NCBI GenBank assembly: GCA_964495145.1
Contig: CAZBUP010000009.1
Coordinates: 1 to 40,592 of the forward strand
Source: UBA6120 sp964495145
Lineage (GTDB): Bacteria; Bacillota_I; Bacilli_A; RFN20; CAG-826
Length of the DNA stretch: 40,592 nt
Reading direction: 5' to 3'
Program-made: the position numbers and the translations under genes
Shown: one piece after another, positions 17,517 to 26,261 of the stretch
How the letters are laid out: every line of letters starts with the position of its first letter
Position numbering within the stretch: position 1 is the first letter of the stretch
Notes under the pieces: model-generated
Databases searched by the model: none
Seen by the model: the letters and a program-made list of their open reading frames with translations, nothing else
Told to the model about the DNA's origin: nothing

Positions 17517-18875
17517 ATGATTAAAATCAAACAGACGAGTTTAAACGGATTAAAACCTTGGCAAGGTGTCCGTCGGCTACCGCAGGCATCGACTTCGGCG
17601 GTTTCCTTGAAAGTCCATCCCGACGTTCGCCATCAAACCATGCTTGGGTTCGGGGCGGCGTTCACCGAAGCGGCTTGCTATACTTTTCAATGCGCCCCCC
17701 AGTCGATCCGTCGCCGCATCATGCACATGTGTTTTTCTAAACAGGGATTGCGATATCGGCTTGGTCGAACCACCATCAATTCGTGCGATTTCTCACTCGA
17801 TAGCTATGGCTATGTCCAAGAAGGAGATTCCGACCTAAAGAATTTTTCCTTGTCGCGGGATGAAAAATACGTGATTCCAACAATCAAATTGGCCGATCGA
17901 ACCAGTGGCGGGTCTTTGTCGCTACTCGCTTCGCCTTGGAGTCCGCCTGCTTACATGAAAAGCAACCAAAGCATGAAGATGGGCGGGAAATTGCTGCCCC
18001 GATACCAAGGGCTATGGGCCGAATACATCGCCACTTACCTTCAAGAGATGCGCAGCCGGGGTATCCATATCGACTATGTGACGATTCAAAACGAACCGGA
18101 AGCCATCCAAACCTGGGAATCATGCCAGTACACCGGCAAAGAAGAGGGGACATTCATCCATCAGCATTTGACGCCGACCTTAAAAAAATACGGGCTTGAC
18201 GATATCAACATACTGATTTGGGACCATAATCGCGATCGGATCGTAGCCCGGGCTTTGGAGACGTTTGCCGACCTCGAAGTAAAAAAACAAGTTTGGGGTA
18301 TCGCTTATCACTGGTATGTCTCCGATGAACACGAGAATTTATCAAAGGTCCATCAACTCTATCCCGAACAGCACTTACTATTCACCGAAGGGTGCGTTGA
18401 ATATCGGGGGGCCGACATTTCCAAAGCCGACCGAAGCCAGCGATGGGGCCATGGGGAAATGTACGGTCGCCACATGATTAACGATTTCAACAACTTCACG
18501 GAAGGGTGGATTGATTGGAATTTCCTACTGAATGAGATGGGGGGTCCCAACCATGCGAGAAATTACTGCGAAGCCCCATTGATGTTCGATCGGACCCACC
18601 GCCGTTTGATCGTCAATCCGTCTTATTACTACATCGGGCATTTCTCGCGTTTCATCGATGTCGGGGCCCAACGACTCGAAATCGATATGTCCGACCATGA
18701 CCATCTCTATGCCACTTCATTTGTCAATCCGAATGAAGAAATCGTGACCGTGATCCAAAACGAGGGAGTTGCGCGAACGCTCGCCTATGAAGGCCGAAGC
18801 CGACGTGTATATATAAAGATGCCAAGTCATTCGATTACAACTCTGATCGAAACTGATAAAACCAGGAGGAAATGA
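17517..18875 (+). CDS. Cytosolic GH30 glycoside hydrolase (beta-glucosidase-like)
   Basis: The 452-residue protein has no signal peptide and follows the GH30 fold from end to end: HQTMLGFGAAFTEAACY, YRLGRTTINSCDFSLDSY, SLLASPWSPPAYMKSN, the acid/base Glu193 in TIQNEPEA, the nucleophile Glu291 in LLFTEGCVEY, NWNFLLNEMGGPNH, and a terminal beta-sandwich ending in SITTLIET. I start at 17517 because AGGA lies six bases before it. The ATG at 17511 leaves no room for ribosome binding. It probably completes breakdown of the imported oligosaccharides. It differs from the upstream GH30 in lacking both the membrane segment and the long C-terminal region. Confidence 0.92.
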   Translation: MIKIKQTSLNGLKPWQGVRRLPQASTSAVSLKVHPDVRHQTMLGFGAAFTEAACYTFQCAPQSIRRRIMHMCFSKQGLRYRLGRTTINSCDFSLDSYGYVQEGDSDLKNFSLSRDEKYVIPTIKLADRTSGGSLSLLASPWSPPAYMKSNQSMKMGGKLLPRYQGLWAEYIATYLQEMRSRGIHIDYVTIQNEPEAIQTWESCQYTGKEEGTFIHQHLTPTLKKYGLDDINILIWDHNRDRIVARALETFADLEVKKQVWGIAYHWYVSDEHENLSKVHQLYPEQHLLFTEGCVEYRGADISKADRSQRWGHGEMYGRHMINDFNNFTEGWIDWNFLLNEMGGPNHARNYCEAPLMFDRTHRRLIVNPSYYYIGHFSRFIDVGAQRLEIDMSDHDHLYATSFVNPNEEIVTVIQNEGVARTLAYEGRSRRVYIKMPSHSITTLIETDKTRRK

Positions 18876-18877
18876 TT

Positions 18878-20665
18878 ATGAAAACGCAGCGCCTATTATG
18901 CCAGATTGCCACCTTCATCGTCGGATTGATGGTCGTGGGAGCCGTCAGTTACCGACATTTCACCGGAACAGTACGAGAAGCGCAAGCCACATCCGATTAC
19001 ACCGCCAAAGATACTTTCCAGTGTAATTACGTCCGTTACGACGGCGGTTGGCCCAATGGGATAACGGTCCACTATGAAGGGGACAGCTTCCCGGAGGCGA
19101 TTGCCGACATGTCCTATGGACGCGTGGTTTTAGATGCCGTCGCGACCGATACCTATACCATTGGGATCGAATATGCGGCTGGTTCCATTTATCCGGTCAA
19201 AGTATTCGTGAACGGCGAAGTCGAGAATCATGATTTCCCGAATAGCGGTTGGGCGGCCAGCACCTACAATTTGAGCCTCGATTTGGACGAAGGCGAAAAC
19301 GTATTCATCATCGCCATGCTAAAATGGGGCGTCATCAACAAGCTATCCTTGCCCGAGGGCGTGACGCTAGTCGACCCAACCGTCGACGGAGCCACCTACA
19401 TGGCTTTGGGAGCCGAAATCCAAGCCACGAAACTGAAAGTGGTATCCGGCACCATTCACGATCCCGACGCTTTGATTTACACGGAACCGCTTCAATACGA
19501 TAGCAATGCCAGTTATGCCTCAATTGTCAAATTCAGCCTTGAAGCCGAGACGACCACTGCTTCGTTGGAACTGGATTATCATTGCACGACGAACACCGAT
19601 GGATTGGCGACTTTGCAGTTAAAAATCAATGGTGGCGATGCTTTCAACGTCGATTTGTATGAAACGGCCAATGGCGTCGTCGGAACCAAGACCATCACTA
19701 GCAATATACTGACGAGCAACGGATTCGTGGCCGGAACCGTCAATTCGGTTTCCATTACCAAACCACTTAATAACTCCGATAGCATTGGCCTCGTTTCCAT
19801 CACCTTGTCCGACGAGACGACAGCGACTAACGCGGTCACCCGGGTCGAAGCCGAAGATGCCACCTTAAATGGCGGTACGGCCGAAACCGGCGACTCATCC
19901 AAGTTCTCCGACGGAGGCTATGTCGGCAATATGGGAACGAAAACGACATTGACCGATCCCAACCAAATCAATGGCGATTTGTCCAACGTCAATAGCCTCT
20001 CGTTCAGCTATGCGGCCGCGGCCGATGGGCTGTATTCACTATATGTTCGTTATGGCGACGGCGCCAATAACCAAGCGTACGTCCGGGCCGATGTCGGAAC
20101 CTGGGTTTCGCTGAGCCTAGTCTCGACCACTTGGTGGGATACCTGCCGCGTCGCTGTGGCCGAAGTTTTCATGAACGAAGGCACGAGGACCATAACCTTG
20201 ACGGGAACCACCAACACCGATGGGTGGGTCAATTACGATTTCATTGACATCGTTCAGAATGGCACTTTGACCGATGCCGAGATCGCATTGAATTACGCGA
20301 CTTATTTCCGCAACCAGACTTCGGCCGGCTGCGTTGCCCAAAACGTGGCACTGATTCCCTGGTCCCAACTCAAGAGCGAATACCTGGCCTTATCGAATGG
20401 GGTCCAAGACGAATTCGCGGTCAGCAGCCATGAAACCATCGTCGATGCCCGAGCCCGTTATTTGGTGTTGATCCGTGCCTATCCGGTGCTAGCCAGCGAC
20501 AATTGGCTCGTTGATGGTTCCGATGAATTGATTTATGAAATCGCCCTACCGATGGAATATGCTGAAGTCAGTCATAGTTCGGCGACGATATTCGCCTTAT
20601 TGTCCTTAGCGGCTTTTAGCCTCTCCTTCATTTACTTCAAGACCTTGAAGAATAAGCCAGAATAA
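18878..20665 (+). CDS. Surface-anchored carbohydrate-binding protein (CBM6/35-like)
   Basis: The ~595-residue protein has an N-terminal signal/TM segment (LLCQIATFIVGLMVVGAVS) and a C-terminal hydrophobic helix (residues ~570-588) with the basic tail KTLKNKPE, so it should sit on the outer face of the membrane. A first beta-sandwich-like unit occupies ~45-160. A clear CBM6/CBM35-type unit begins at RVEAEDATLNGG near residue 322 and runs to YDFIDIVQNG near 462. No catalytic domain is visible. AGGAGGA precedes the ATG at 18878 by eight bases, and the overlapping ATG at 18872 is too close to it. As the last gene of the operon it is likely to hold the polymer near the GH30 and the transporter. 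Confidence 0.75.
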   Translation: MKTQRLLCQIATFIVGLMVVGAVSYRHFTGTVREAQATSDYTAKDTFQCNYVRYDGGWPNGITVHYEGDSFPEAIADMSYGRVVLDAVATDTYTIGIEYAAGSIYPVKVFVNGEVENHDFPNSGWAASTYNLSLDLDEGENVFIIAMLKWGVINKLSLPEGVTLVDPTVDGATYMALGAEIQATKLKVVSGTIHDPDALIYTEPLQYDSNASYASIVKFSLEAETTTASLELDYHCTTNTDGLATLQLKINGGDAFNVDLYETANGVVGTKTITSNILTSNGFVAGTVNSVSITKPLNNSDSIGLVSITLSDETTATNAVTRVEAEDATLNGGTAETGDSSKFSDGGYVGNMGTKTTLTDPNQINGDLSNVNSLSFSYAAAADGLYSLYVRYGDGANNQAYVRADVGTWVSLSLVSTTWWDTCRVAVAEVFMNEGTRTITLTGTTNTDGWVNYDFIDIVQNGTLTDAEIALNYATYFRNQTSAGCVAQNVALIPWSQLKSEYLALSNGVQDEFAVSSHETIVDARARYLVLIRAYPVLASDNWLVDGSDELIYEIALPMEYAEVSHSSATIFALLSLAAFSLSFIYFKTLKNKPE

Positions 20666-20684
20666 GATAAGCAAACGATGATAA

Positions 20685-20717
20685 AAAAAGCCCTGAGTAC
20701 GATTATCAGGGCTTTTT
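20685..20717. terminator. Bidirectional intrinsic terminator
   Basis: A 12-bp stem AAAAAGCCCTGA / TCAGGGCTTTTT lies between the convergent CBM gene and the ArAE-like gene. T-rich flanks on both strands allow it to stop transcription from each side, ending the carbohydrate operon. Confidence 0.92.
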
Positions 20718-20730
20718 GCATGGTTTTTAA

Positions 20731-21714
20731 TCACTTGACAAGGGAATCGGGAACAAATCCTTGGTTGTAAATAACGTGGTATTTCAATTTCAAATCGAGA
20801 AATTCGTCCATTTGAAGGAGCACGTGGAACAACTCGGCCCGATGCTCGAATTCATGGCGGCTGGTCGGCAGGGGGGCGTTTTTAAAGTAATCGAGCAGAC
20901 GATGCAATTCCTTGTGAAGGTCATCGGCGTAATTGGTCACCCCGATTCGCCCTTCAAACCGTTTGAGGAAATCGGTCACGATGGCTTTCTCGGGAATGGG
21001 AGCCACCGCTTCCATGATTGGGGCGATCCGTTCGAGGACGATCAATTGGCCGCGCCGCATCTTGATGTATTCCTCGCGTTGGTTCGTCTGGACGTAGTAA
21101 TGGTTTTCCAAGTCGACGAATAGTTGTTCTTTGGCCACTTTGATCAGTTGTTTCACATAAGTGAAATCGACCGGTTCCCCTTTGGCGACGGCTTGGATCA
21201 AGCGATCGATGGTCAAGTCGATGGTGGCAATCGACTGGTTGATGGTCTTGTCGGTTCGCGGGATGTATAAGTTCAGCAAGAAAGCGACGAGGATTCCAAT
21301 TAACAGGATATAAATGGCATTGAAAGCAAAGGAAAGGTCTTGCTCGAAATAAATCTGGGAAATCAAGACAAGGGCAATCACGATCCCGTCTTTTAAGCGC
21401 AGGACGAAACTCAGCGGGACGATCACCGCCACGAAGATGATCAAGACCCAAAACTCATAACCGAGCAGGAAGAAGAGCAAACTTGAAATCCCGATGGCCA
21501 ATAAGGAATCAATCAGCCAGATGATGGCCGCTTGGAGCGCGCGACGCCGAGTCAGGTCCAAACCGATCACGGCGATGATGCCGGATGTATAGGCATAGTC
21601 GAGGCGAAACAACTCGGCCACGAGGATGCCGACGATGAAAGCGCCGACCATCTTCACGGCGATGATCAGTCGGTATTTGAGTCCCAGGGATGTTTTGAAT
21701 AGTTCCTTCAGCAT
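20731..21714 (-). CDS. Aromatic acid exporter family (ArAE) membrane protein
   Basis: The 327-residue protein has an N-terminal half with about six short hydrophobic helices (LIIAVKMVGAFIVGILVAELF, then IWLIDSLLAIGISSLLFFLLGY and so on to VAFLLNLYIP near residue 150). The soluble, helical C-terminal half is charged. This is the two-part plan of Firmicutes ArAE_1 / ArAE_1_C proteins (DUF939). The family is named for efflux of aromatic acids, but transport has rarely been shown for this branch. The start codon has no Shine-Dalgarno. TATAAT ends six bases before it. It converges on the carbohydrate operon and diverges from the amidohydrolase at 21821. Confidence 0.85.
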   Translation of the reverse strand: MLKELFKTSLGLKYRLIIAVKMVGAFIVGILVAELFRLDYAYTSGIIAVIGLDLTRRRALQAAIIWLIDSLLAIGISSLLFFLLGYEFWVLIIFVAVIVPLSFVLRLKDGIVIALVLISQIYFEQDLSFAFNAIYILLIGILVAFLLNLYIPRTDKTINQSIATIDLTIDRLIQAVAKGEPVDFTYVKQLIKVAKEQLFVDLENHYYVQTNQREEYIKMRRGQLIVLERIAPIMEAVAPIPEKAIVTDFLKRFEGRIGVTNYADDLHKELHRLLDYFKNAPLPTSRHEFEHRAELFHVLLQMDEFLDLKLKYHVIYNQGFVPDSLVK

Positions 21715-21720
21715 ATTTTT

Positions 21721-21726
21721 ATTATA
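21721..21726 (-). promoter_or_regulatory. -10 box six bases before the ArAE start codon
   Basis: On the minus strand TATAAT (21726-21721) is followed by AAAAAT and then ATG (21714). With the usual 6-7 nt between -10 and +1, transcription would start at the A of the ATG, which indicates a leaderless mRNA. Confidence 0.55.
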
Positions 21727-21820
21727 CGGTATGGCGCGTCACGATTCATCGACGCGGCTTGCAAATGGCATCTATTCACCATTCGCAATGCGATATGATA
21801 ACATAATCAAGGGGAAAGCT

Positions 21821-23095
21821 ATGAAAATATTAATCAAAAACGCGCGAATCCTGACAATGGTCTCTGGACAGGATTTGTTTACGGGCGACCTGATCGTCGA
21901 CGGCGAGCGTATCGCCTATGTGGGTCCGAGCCGGCCTCATCCAAACGAAACGTTTGACCGCGTCATCGACGCGAACGGCAACGTAATCATGCCCGGGTTT
22001 AAAAACGCCCACACCCATAGCCCGATGACATTCCTACGGAGTTTTGCCGATGACTTGCCTTTGAAAGAATGGCTGTATCAAGCCGTCTTCCCCTTAGAAG
22101 CCAAATTGATGCCCCAGGACATTTATCTTTTGTCTAAAGTGGCATTCGCCGAATATTTGACAAGCGGCATCACCGCCGATTTTGACATGTATTACCACCC
22201 CGACCAAGTCGCTCGGGCTTCAATCGACGTGGGGTTCCGGACGGTCTGTTTAGGAACCGTCAATAACTTCAAGGAATCGGTCGCCTTGATGAAAGACCAT
22301 TATCGTTTGATCAATCACATGAATCCGCTTGTGTCCTACCGGATGGGTTTCCATGCCGAATACACGACCAGCGAAGACATCCTCAAAGAACTGTCAAAAG
22401 CCGCCCATGAATTGAAAACGCCCATTTTCACCCATATATCGGAAACCGAGTCCGAAGTCCGCGGCTGCCTCGAACGCCACGGCACCACGCCCCCAATGTA
22501 TTTTGAGCGTCTCGGCCTCTTTGATTACGGCGGCGGCGGTTTTCACTGCGTCCATTTGACGGAGGAAGATCTCGATTTATTCAAGCGGCGCGGCCTCTAT
22601 GCGGTCACTTGCCCGGGTTCGAATACCAAGCTCGGAAGCGGGATTGCCCCGGTGCAAACCATGATTGACCGCGGCATCAACCTGGCGATTGGGACCGATG
22701 GTCCCGCCAGCAACAATTGTCTCGACATGTTCAAGGAAATGACGCTGACCTTTGCTTTGCAAAAGACGAAATTGGCCGACGCCACCGCGGCTGACCCCTA
22801 CAAGATTCTGGAAATGGCGACCGTGGGTGGGGCCCGGGCCATGGGTTTGGCTGACAGTGACGTCCTAGCGGTCGATAAATACGCCGACTTGATCATGATC
22901 GACCTGCACCAGCCAAACATGCAACCCTTGAACAATATCGTCAAAAATATCGTCTATTCCGGTTCCAAGAGCAACGTTAAATTGACGATGATTGCCGGAA
23001 AGATCTTATTCGAGGACGGGATATTCCATCTCGATCGGCCGATCGAAGACATTTATCGTGACGCTCAAGCGATTACCGATCGCCTAAAGGTATAA
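21821..23095 (+). CDS. Amidohydrolase (TrzA/MtaD/SsnA-type deaminase family)
   Basis: The 424-residue enzyme belongs to the metal-dependent amidohydrolases acting on ring amino groups. It has a beta-sandwich start MKILIKNARILTM, the metal motif NAHTHSPM (His64, His66), SFADDLPLKEWL, HAEYTTSED, HISETESEV, HCVHL, and the aspartate motif GTDGPASNN, followed by LEMATVGGARAMGL. Closest functions include S-adenosylhomocysteine/5'-methylthioadenosine deaminase, chlorohydrolase and guanine-type deaminases. The substrate cannot be decided from sequence. I start at 21821 (GGGGAAAG six bases upstream). A longer frame from 21626 would run into the divergent gene and lacks family similarity. Reaction: hydrolytic deamination in the cytosol. 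Expressed divergently from the ArAE gene. Confidence 0.88.
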   Translation: MKILIKNARILTMVSGQDLFTGDLIVDGERIAYVGPSRPHPNETFDRVIDANGNVIMPGFKNAHTHSPMTFLRSFADDLPLKEWLYQAVFPLEAKLMPQDIYLLSKVAFAEYLTSGITADFDMYYHPDQVARASIDVGFRTVCLGTVNNFKESVALMKDHYRLINHMNPLVSYRMGFHAEYTTSEDILKELSKAAHELKTPIFTHISETESEVRGCLERHGTTPPMYFERLGLFDYGGGGFHCVHLTEEDLDLFKRRGLYAVTCPGSNTKLGSGIAPVQTMIDRGINLAIGTDGPASNNCLDMFKEMTLTFALQKTKLADATAADPYKILEMATVGGARAMGLADSDVLAVDKYADLIMIDLHQPNMQPLNNIVKNIVYSGSKSNVKLTMIAGKILFEDGIFHLDRPIEDIYRDAQAITDRLKV

Positions 23096-23213
23096 ATACG
23101 ACTTTTGTAACAATCAACCAATAGATTGTCGTTTCCCAAAAGCTACTACCAACACATTGCCGTTTTCCGTTTCCAAACATATCAAAAGCGTTTTCGTTTT
23201 GAAAAGGCCATTT

Positions 23214-23711
23214 TTATGGGATGGCGATTTGGATGCGAGCGCTTAAATAGGCAAGTAAATCGTCATAAACGGTGAAGACGCGGTTATGCTTACTATTTCC
23301 GGTTTCATGACTATAGGCATATCTTAGGGAACCATCCGCGTAAATGACCAAGATTGGCGAATTGGAATCGACGACCGGCAAGCCGTGCTTTTCGGTTTCG
23401 TAAAGGACGAGCGAGTAACGAAGGGTATAACCGGGAATATCGTTCTCGGACAAATAACGGTCGAAATGGGGAAGAAACTCGGTCGTGCAGGTGCAGGTGG
23501 GATTGGTGATCGTCAAGACAAACGAGCCTGAATCGGCGACGAGATCGGTAAATTGGTCGAAATTGGCTAAATCGGTCGCGGCGGCGACCGGGGTAAGCGA
23601 GGCCTCAATAATCACCGGTTCCAAGGAGGCGCCACAACTCGAAAAAACCGGCAGTAACGCCAATAATCCGATTGTTAGCCAAGACCTAGGGGCGCGATAC
23701 GTTTTTTTCAT
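23214..23711 (-). CDS. Lipoprotein with possible thioredoxin-like fold
   Basis: Starting at 23711 the product is 165 residues, with a basic N-terminus, a hydrophobic stretch LTIGLLALLPVF and a lipobox FSSC, so it should be lipid-anchored outside the membrane. The mature part contains FVLTITNPTCTCTTEFLPHFDRYL and later DSNSPILVIYADG. The Cys-x-Cys after a beta strand and the Ser-Pro before another strand recall the active site and cis-proline loop of thioredoxin-fold proteins, but I cannot confirm that family. The open frame extends upstream to 23933, but the ATG at 23711 gives a perfect signal peptide and a TATAAT box ends six bases before it. Confidence 0.7.
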   Translation of the reverse strand: MKKTYRAPRSWLTIGLLALLPVFSSCGASLEPVIIEASLTPVAAATDLANFDQFTDLVADSGSFVLTITNPTCTCTTEFLPHFDRYLSENDIPGYTLRYSLVLYETEKHGLPVVDSNSPILVIYADGSLRYAYSHETGNSKHNRVFTVYDDLLAYLSARIQIAIP

Positions 23712-23717
23712 GGTTCC

Positions 23718-23723
23718 ATTATA
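23718..23723 (-). promoter_or_regulatory. -10 box six bases before the lipoprotein start codon
   Basis: On the minus strand TATAAT (23723-23718), then GGAACC, then ATG (23711). The spacing equals that of the ArAE gene and again implies a transcript starting at or within one base of the start codon. Confidence 0.55.
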
Positions 23724-23863
23724 GGTTATTTTCGTAGAAAAATGCTTTAAATTGATTGAAAAATCCCTTCGTATATTCCATATTAAGTACGAGTGATTTT
23801 CGACCCCAAAAAAGGGTCGCAACCCCAGGGGGTGGCGGAATAAAAAATTATTTACAAAATCCA

Positions 23864-23892
23864 TTGCAATTACTCCCGTCTTTCTATATATT
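23864..23892 (+). promoter_or_regulatory. Promoter of the potABCD operon
   Basis: TTGCAA (23864-23869) and TATATT (23887-23892) are separated by 17 bp. Transcription would begin near 23899, about 65 bases before the potA start codon. A CGACCC/GGGTCG hairpin lies just upstream (about 23801-23819). Confidence 0.6.
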
Positions 23893-23965
23893 TTTGCTAG
23901 ACAAATCGAGGCGTTCCTTAACGGTCCGGTCATCGGTTTGTCGCTTTATTTTTTAGGAGGGCGCC

Positions 23966-25477
23966 ATGAGTAACGACATCATCATCCAACTCAATAACTT
24001 AACCAAGGAATTCGACGGGACGACCGTCGTCGACAATCTTTGCCTATCCATCAAAAAAGGCGAATTCGTGACCTTCCTCGGCCCATCGGGCTGCGGCAAG
24101 ACGACTACCCTCCGGATGATCGCCGGTTTTGAAATTCCCAATCAAGGATCGATCCTCTTAAACGGGGTCGACATCACCAAGCTACCGCCTTATCAGCGGC
24201 CGGTGAATACCGTCTTCCAACGGTATGCCCTGTTCCCGCATCTTGACGTGTACGACAACATCGCCTTCGGGCTCCGCCTCAAGAAGGTCGAAATCAAGAC
24301 GACCGACGAGAATGGGCAACCCAAAGTCGAATTTCGCAAATACAATGCCGACGAGATTGACGACAAAGTGATGACCGCCCTCAAGATCGTCGATTTGGAA
24401 GATTTTGAAAACCGCGACGTCACCACCCTTTCGGGAGGCCAACAGCAACGGGTGGCCATCGCCCGGGCTATCGTCAATAGCCCGCAGATTCTGCTCCTAG
24501 ACGAGCCGCTCGGGGCCTTGGACTTGAAGATGCGCAAAGAAATGCAACTCGAACTCAAGGAAATGCATCGCAAACTCGGCATCACCTTCATCTACGTGAC
24601 CCATGACCAAGAAGAAGCCTTGACGATGTCGGACACGATCGTCGTCATGAAAGACGGCATTATCCAACAAATCGGATCGCCGACCGATATCTATAACGAG
24701 CCCATCAACGCTTACGTCGCCAACTTCATCGGCGAAAGCAACATTTATAACGCGACCAGCCTCGGCGCCAACAAACTGCGCTTCCTCGGGGCCAACGTCA
24801 GCGCCAAGCACGAATATCCCGCCAACGAAAAGTTGGACGTGATCCTGCGTCCCGAAGACGTTTATTTGGTCGACCCAGGTCAAGGTTTCGTTGACGGAGT
24901 GGTCGCCAGCCGCATTTTCAAAGGCGTCCATTATGAATATGTCATGATGGTCGGCAAAGCCGAAGTCGTGGTCCAAGACGTCCACCGCTATGAAGTCAAC
25001 CACAAGTACGGGATCACCTTCGATCCCGACGATATCCACATCATGGCCAAAGAATTCACCATAAACACCTATCAAGAAGCCTGGCTCAACGACCGCAACC
25101 AATTGGTAATTTCCGATGCTGTCTTTGACGTCGACATTACCCAACTCATCCCGGGTTCGAAACTCGACGAACAAGGCTATCTAATTGGCCCCAAAGGCCT
25201 CAAATACAATCTTAAGGACTATGAAGTGACGGCCGAGATTCCTTTCACGGCCATCGAGTTCAACGGCAACTCGTCCGACGGACAAGTCGTCGGCCAAATC
25301 ATCCAATCGGTTTGGAAAGGCGACCATTACCAAATGATTGCCCGGACCGCCGAGGAAGAAGATTACGTCGGAGATACCGAATACACCTACGAAGTCGGCA
25401 CCGAAGTAGGCATCAACGTCGATGCGACCAAAATCAAATTGCTGGTCCGGGGGAATTTAGGCGACCATGAAATTTAG
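23966..25477 (+). CDS. potA: Spermidine/putrescine ABC transporter ATP-binding protein PotA, extended form
   Basis: The 503-residue ATPase has Walker A GPSGCGKTTT, Q-loop VFQRYALFPH, signature LSGGQQQRVAIARA, Walker B ILLLDEPLGALD and the switch His in YVTHDQEEA. Compared with ordinary PotA (about 350-380 residues) it carries a charged insertion around residues 105-130, before the signature. The C-terminal part is also longer: after a first TOBE-like unit (LRPEDVYLV) there is a second beta-rich block that includes VVGQIIQSVWKGDHYQMIART and looks like another TOBE repeat. It would energise import of polyamines. AGGAGG precedes the ATG. It overlaps potB by 11 bases, in an operon of four genes with its own promoter at 23864. 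Confidence 0.93.
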   Translation: MSNDIIIQLNNLTKEFDGTTVVDNLCLSIKKGEFVTFLGPSGCGKTTTLRMIAGFEIPNQGSILLNGVDITKLPPYQRPVNTVFQRYALFPHLDVYDNIAFGLRLKKVEIKTTDENGQPKVEFRKYNADEIDDKVMTALKIVDLEDFENRDVTTLSGGQQQRVAIARAIVNSPQILLLDEPLGALDLKMRKEMQLELKEMHRKLGITFIYVTHDQEEALTMSDTIVVMKDGIIQQIGSPTDIYNEPINAYVANFIGESNIYNATSLGANKLRFLGANVSAKHEYPANEKLDVILRPEDVYLVDPGQGFVDGVVASRIFKGVHYEYVMMVGKAEVVVQDVHRYEVNHKYGITFDPDDIHIMAKEFTINTYQEAWLNDRNQLVISDAVFDVDITQLIPGSKLDEQGYLIGPKGLKYNLKDYEVTAEIPFTAIEFNGNSSDGQVVGQIIQSVWKGDHYQMIARTAEEEDYVGDTEYTYEVGTEVGINVDATKIKLLVRGNLGDHEI

Positions 25478-26261
25478 GTTTCAACGGAAATACCTATCTT
25501 TCCCTTATATCTTGTTTTTGCTCTTTTTCGTCATTTTCCCGGTGTTCGTCATTATCTTTTATTCATTCACGAACAATGCCGGGCAGTTTTCTTTCGATGC
25601 CGTGCGCCAATTCTTCGCCAGCCCTGAAAAATCCGGGGTCTTGCTATTGTCGTTCCTATACGCGGTGGCCAACACCGTCATCTGCCTTATAATCGGCTAT
25701 CCGGTCGCTTTGATCCTGGCCAATAAGAAATACAACAAGAACGCCGTCATCGTCATGCTATTCATCATGCCGATGTGGATCAATTTCGTGATTCGGACTT
25801 GGGCTACCCGCGATTTGCTTTTCTGGATGGGCATCAATTCCGGGAATGCGCCGGGCGTCGCCGTCATGGTCGGCTTGGTCTATAATTACCTACCCTTCGT
25901 GATTTTACCCTTGTACACCACCATGCTGAAGATGGACAAGTCTCAAATCGAAGCCAGTCAGGATCTCGGCGCGACGCCGGCTCAAACCTTTTTCAAAGTC
26001 ATCATCCCGATGACGATGCCGGGCATCGTCTCCGGCGCGATGATGGTGTTCATGCCGACCATATCCTCGCAGGTCATCCCGAACATCTTGAGCGACTACA
26101 ACATCATTCTCTTCGGCGAAGCGATTTACGAAGCTTACAAGACCAACTGGAATCTGGGCAGCTTTATGTCTTTGGTAATGCTGGTCATCATCGGCTTATC
26201 GATTTTCGTGACCCGTAAATTTTCTAAAAGCGACGAAGGCCGCAAGGTGGCCATATGGTAA
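25467..26261 (+). CDS. potB: Polyamine ABC transporter permease PotB
   Basis: The 264-residue permease has about six membrane helices, starting with YILFLLFFVIFPVFVIIFYSF. The EAA loop reads IEASQDLGATPAQTFFKVIIPMTMPGIVSG (residues ~158-187). The segment WINFVIRTWATRDLL is typical of PotB. It forms the channel with PotC. It overlaps potA at its start and potC at its end, which indicates translational coupling. Confidence 0.93.
   Translation: MKFRFQRKYLSFPYILFLLFFVIFPVFVIIFYSFTNNAGQFSFDAVRQFFASPEKSGVLLLSFLYAVANTVICLIIGYPVALILANKKYNKNAVIVMLFIMPMWINFVIRTWATRDLLFWMGINSGNAPGVAVMVGLVYNYLPFVILPLYTTMLKMDKSQIEASQDLGATPAQTFFKVIIPMTMPGIVSGAMMVFMPTISSQVIPNILSDYNIILFGEAIYEAYKTNWNLGSFMSLVMLVIIGLSIFVTRKFSKSDEGRKVAIW

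Noticed and set aside
24497..25174. 225-codon ORF on the minus strand within potA
   Set aside because: Antisense shadow of potA, produced by the same codon bias.
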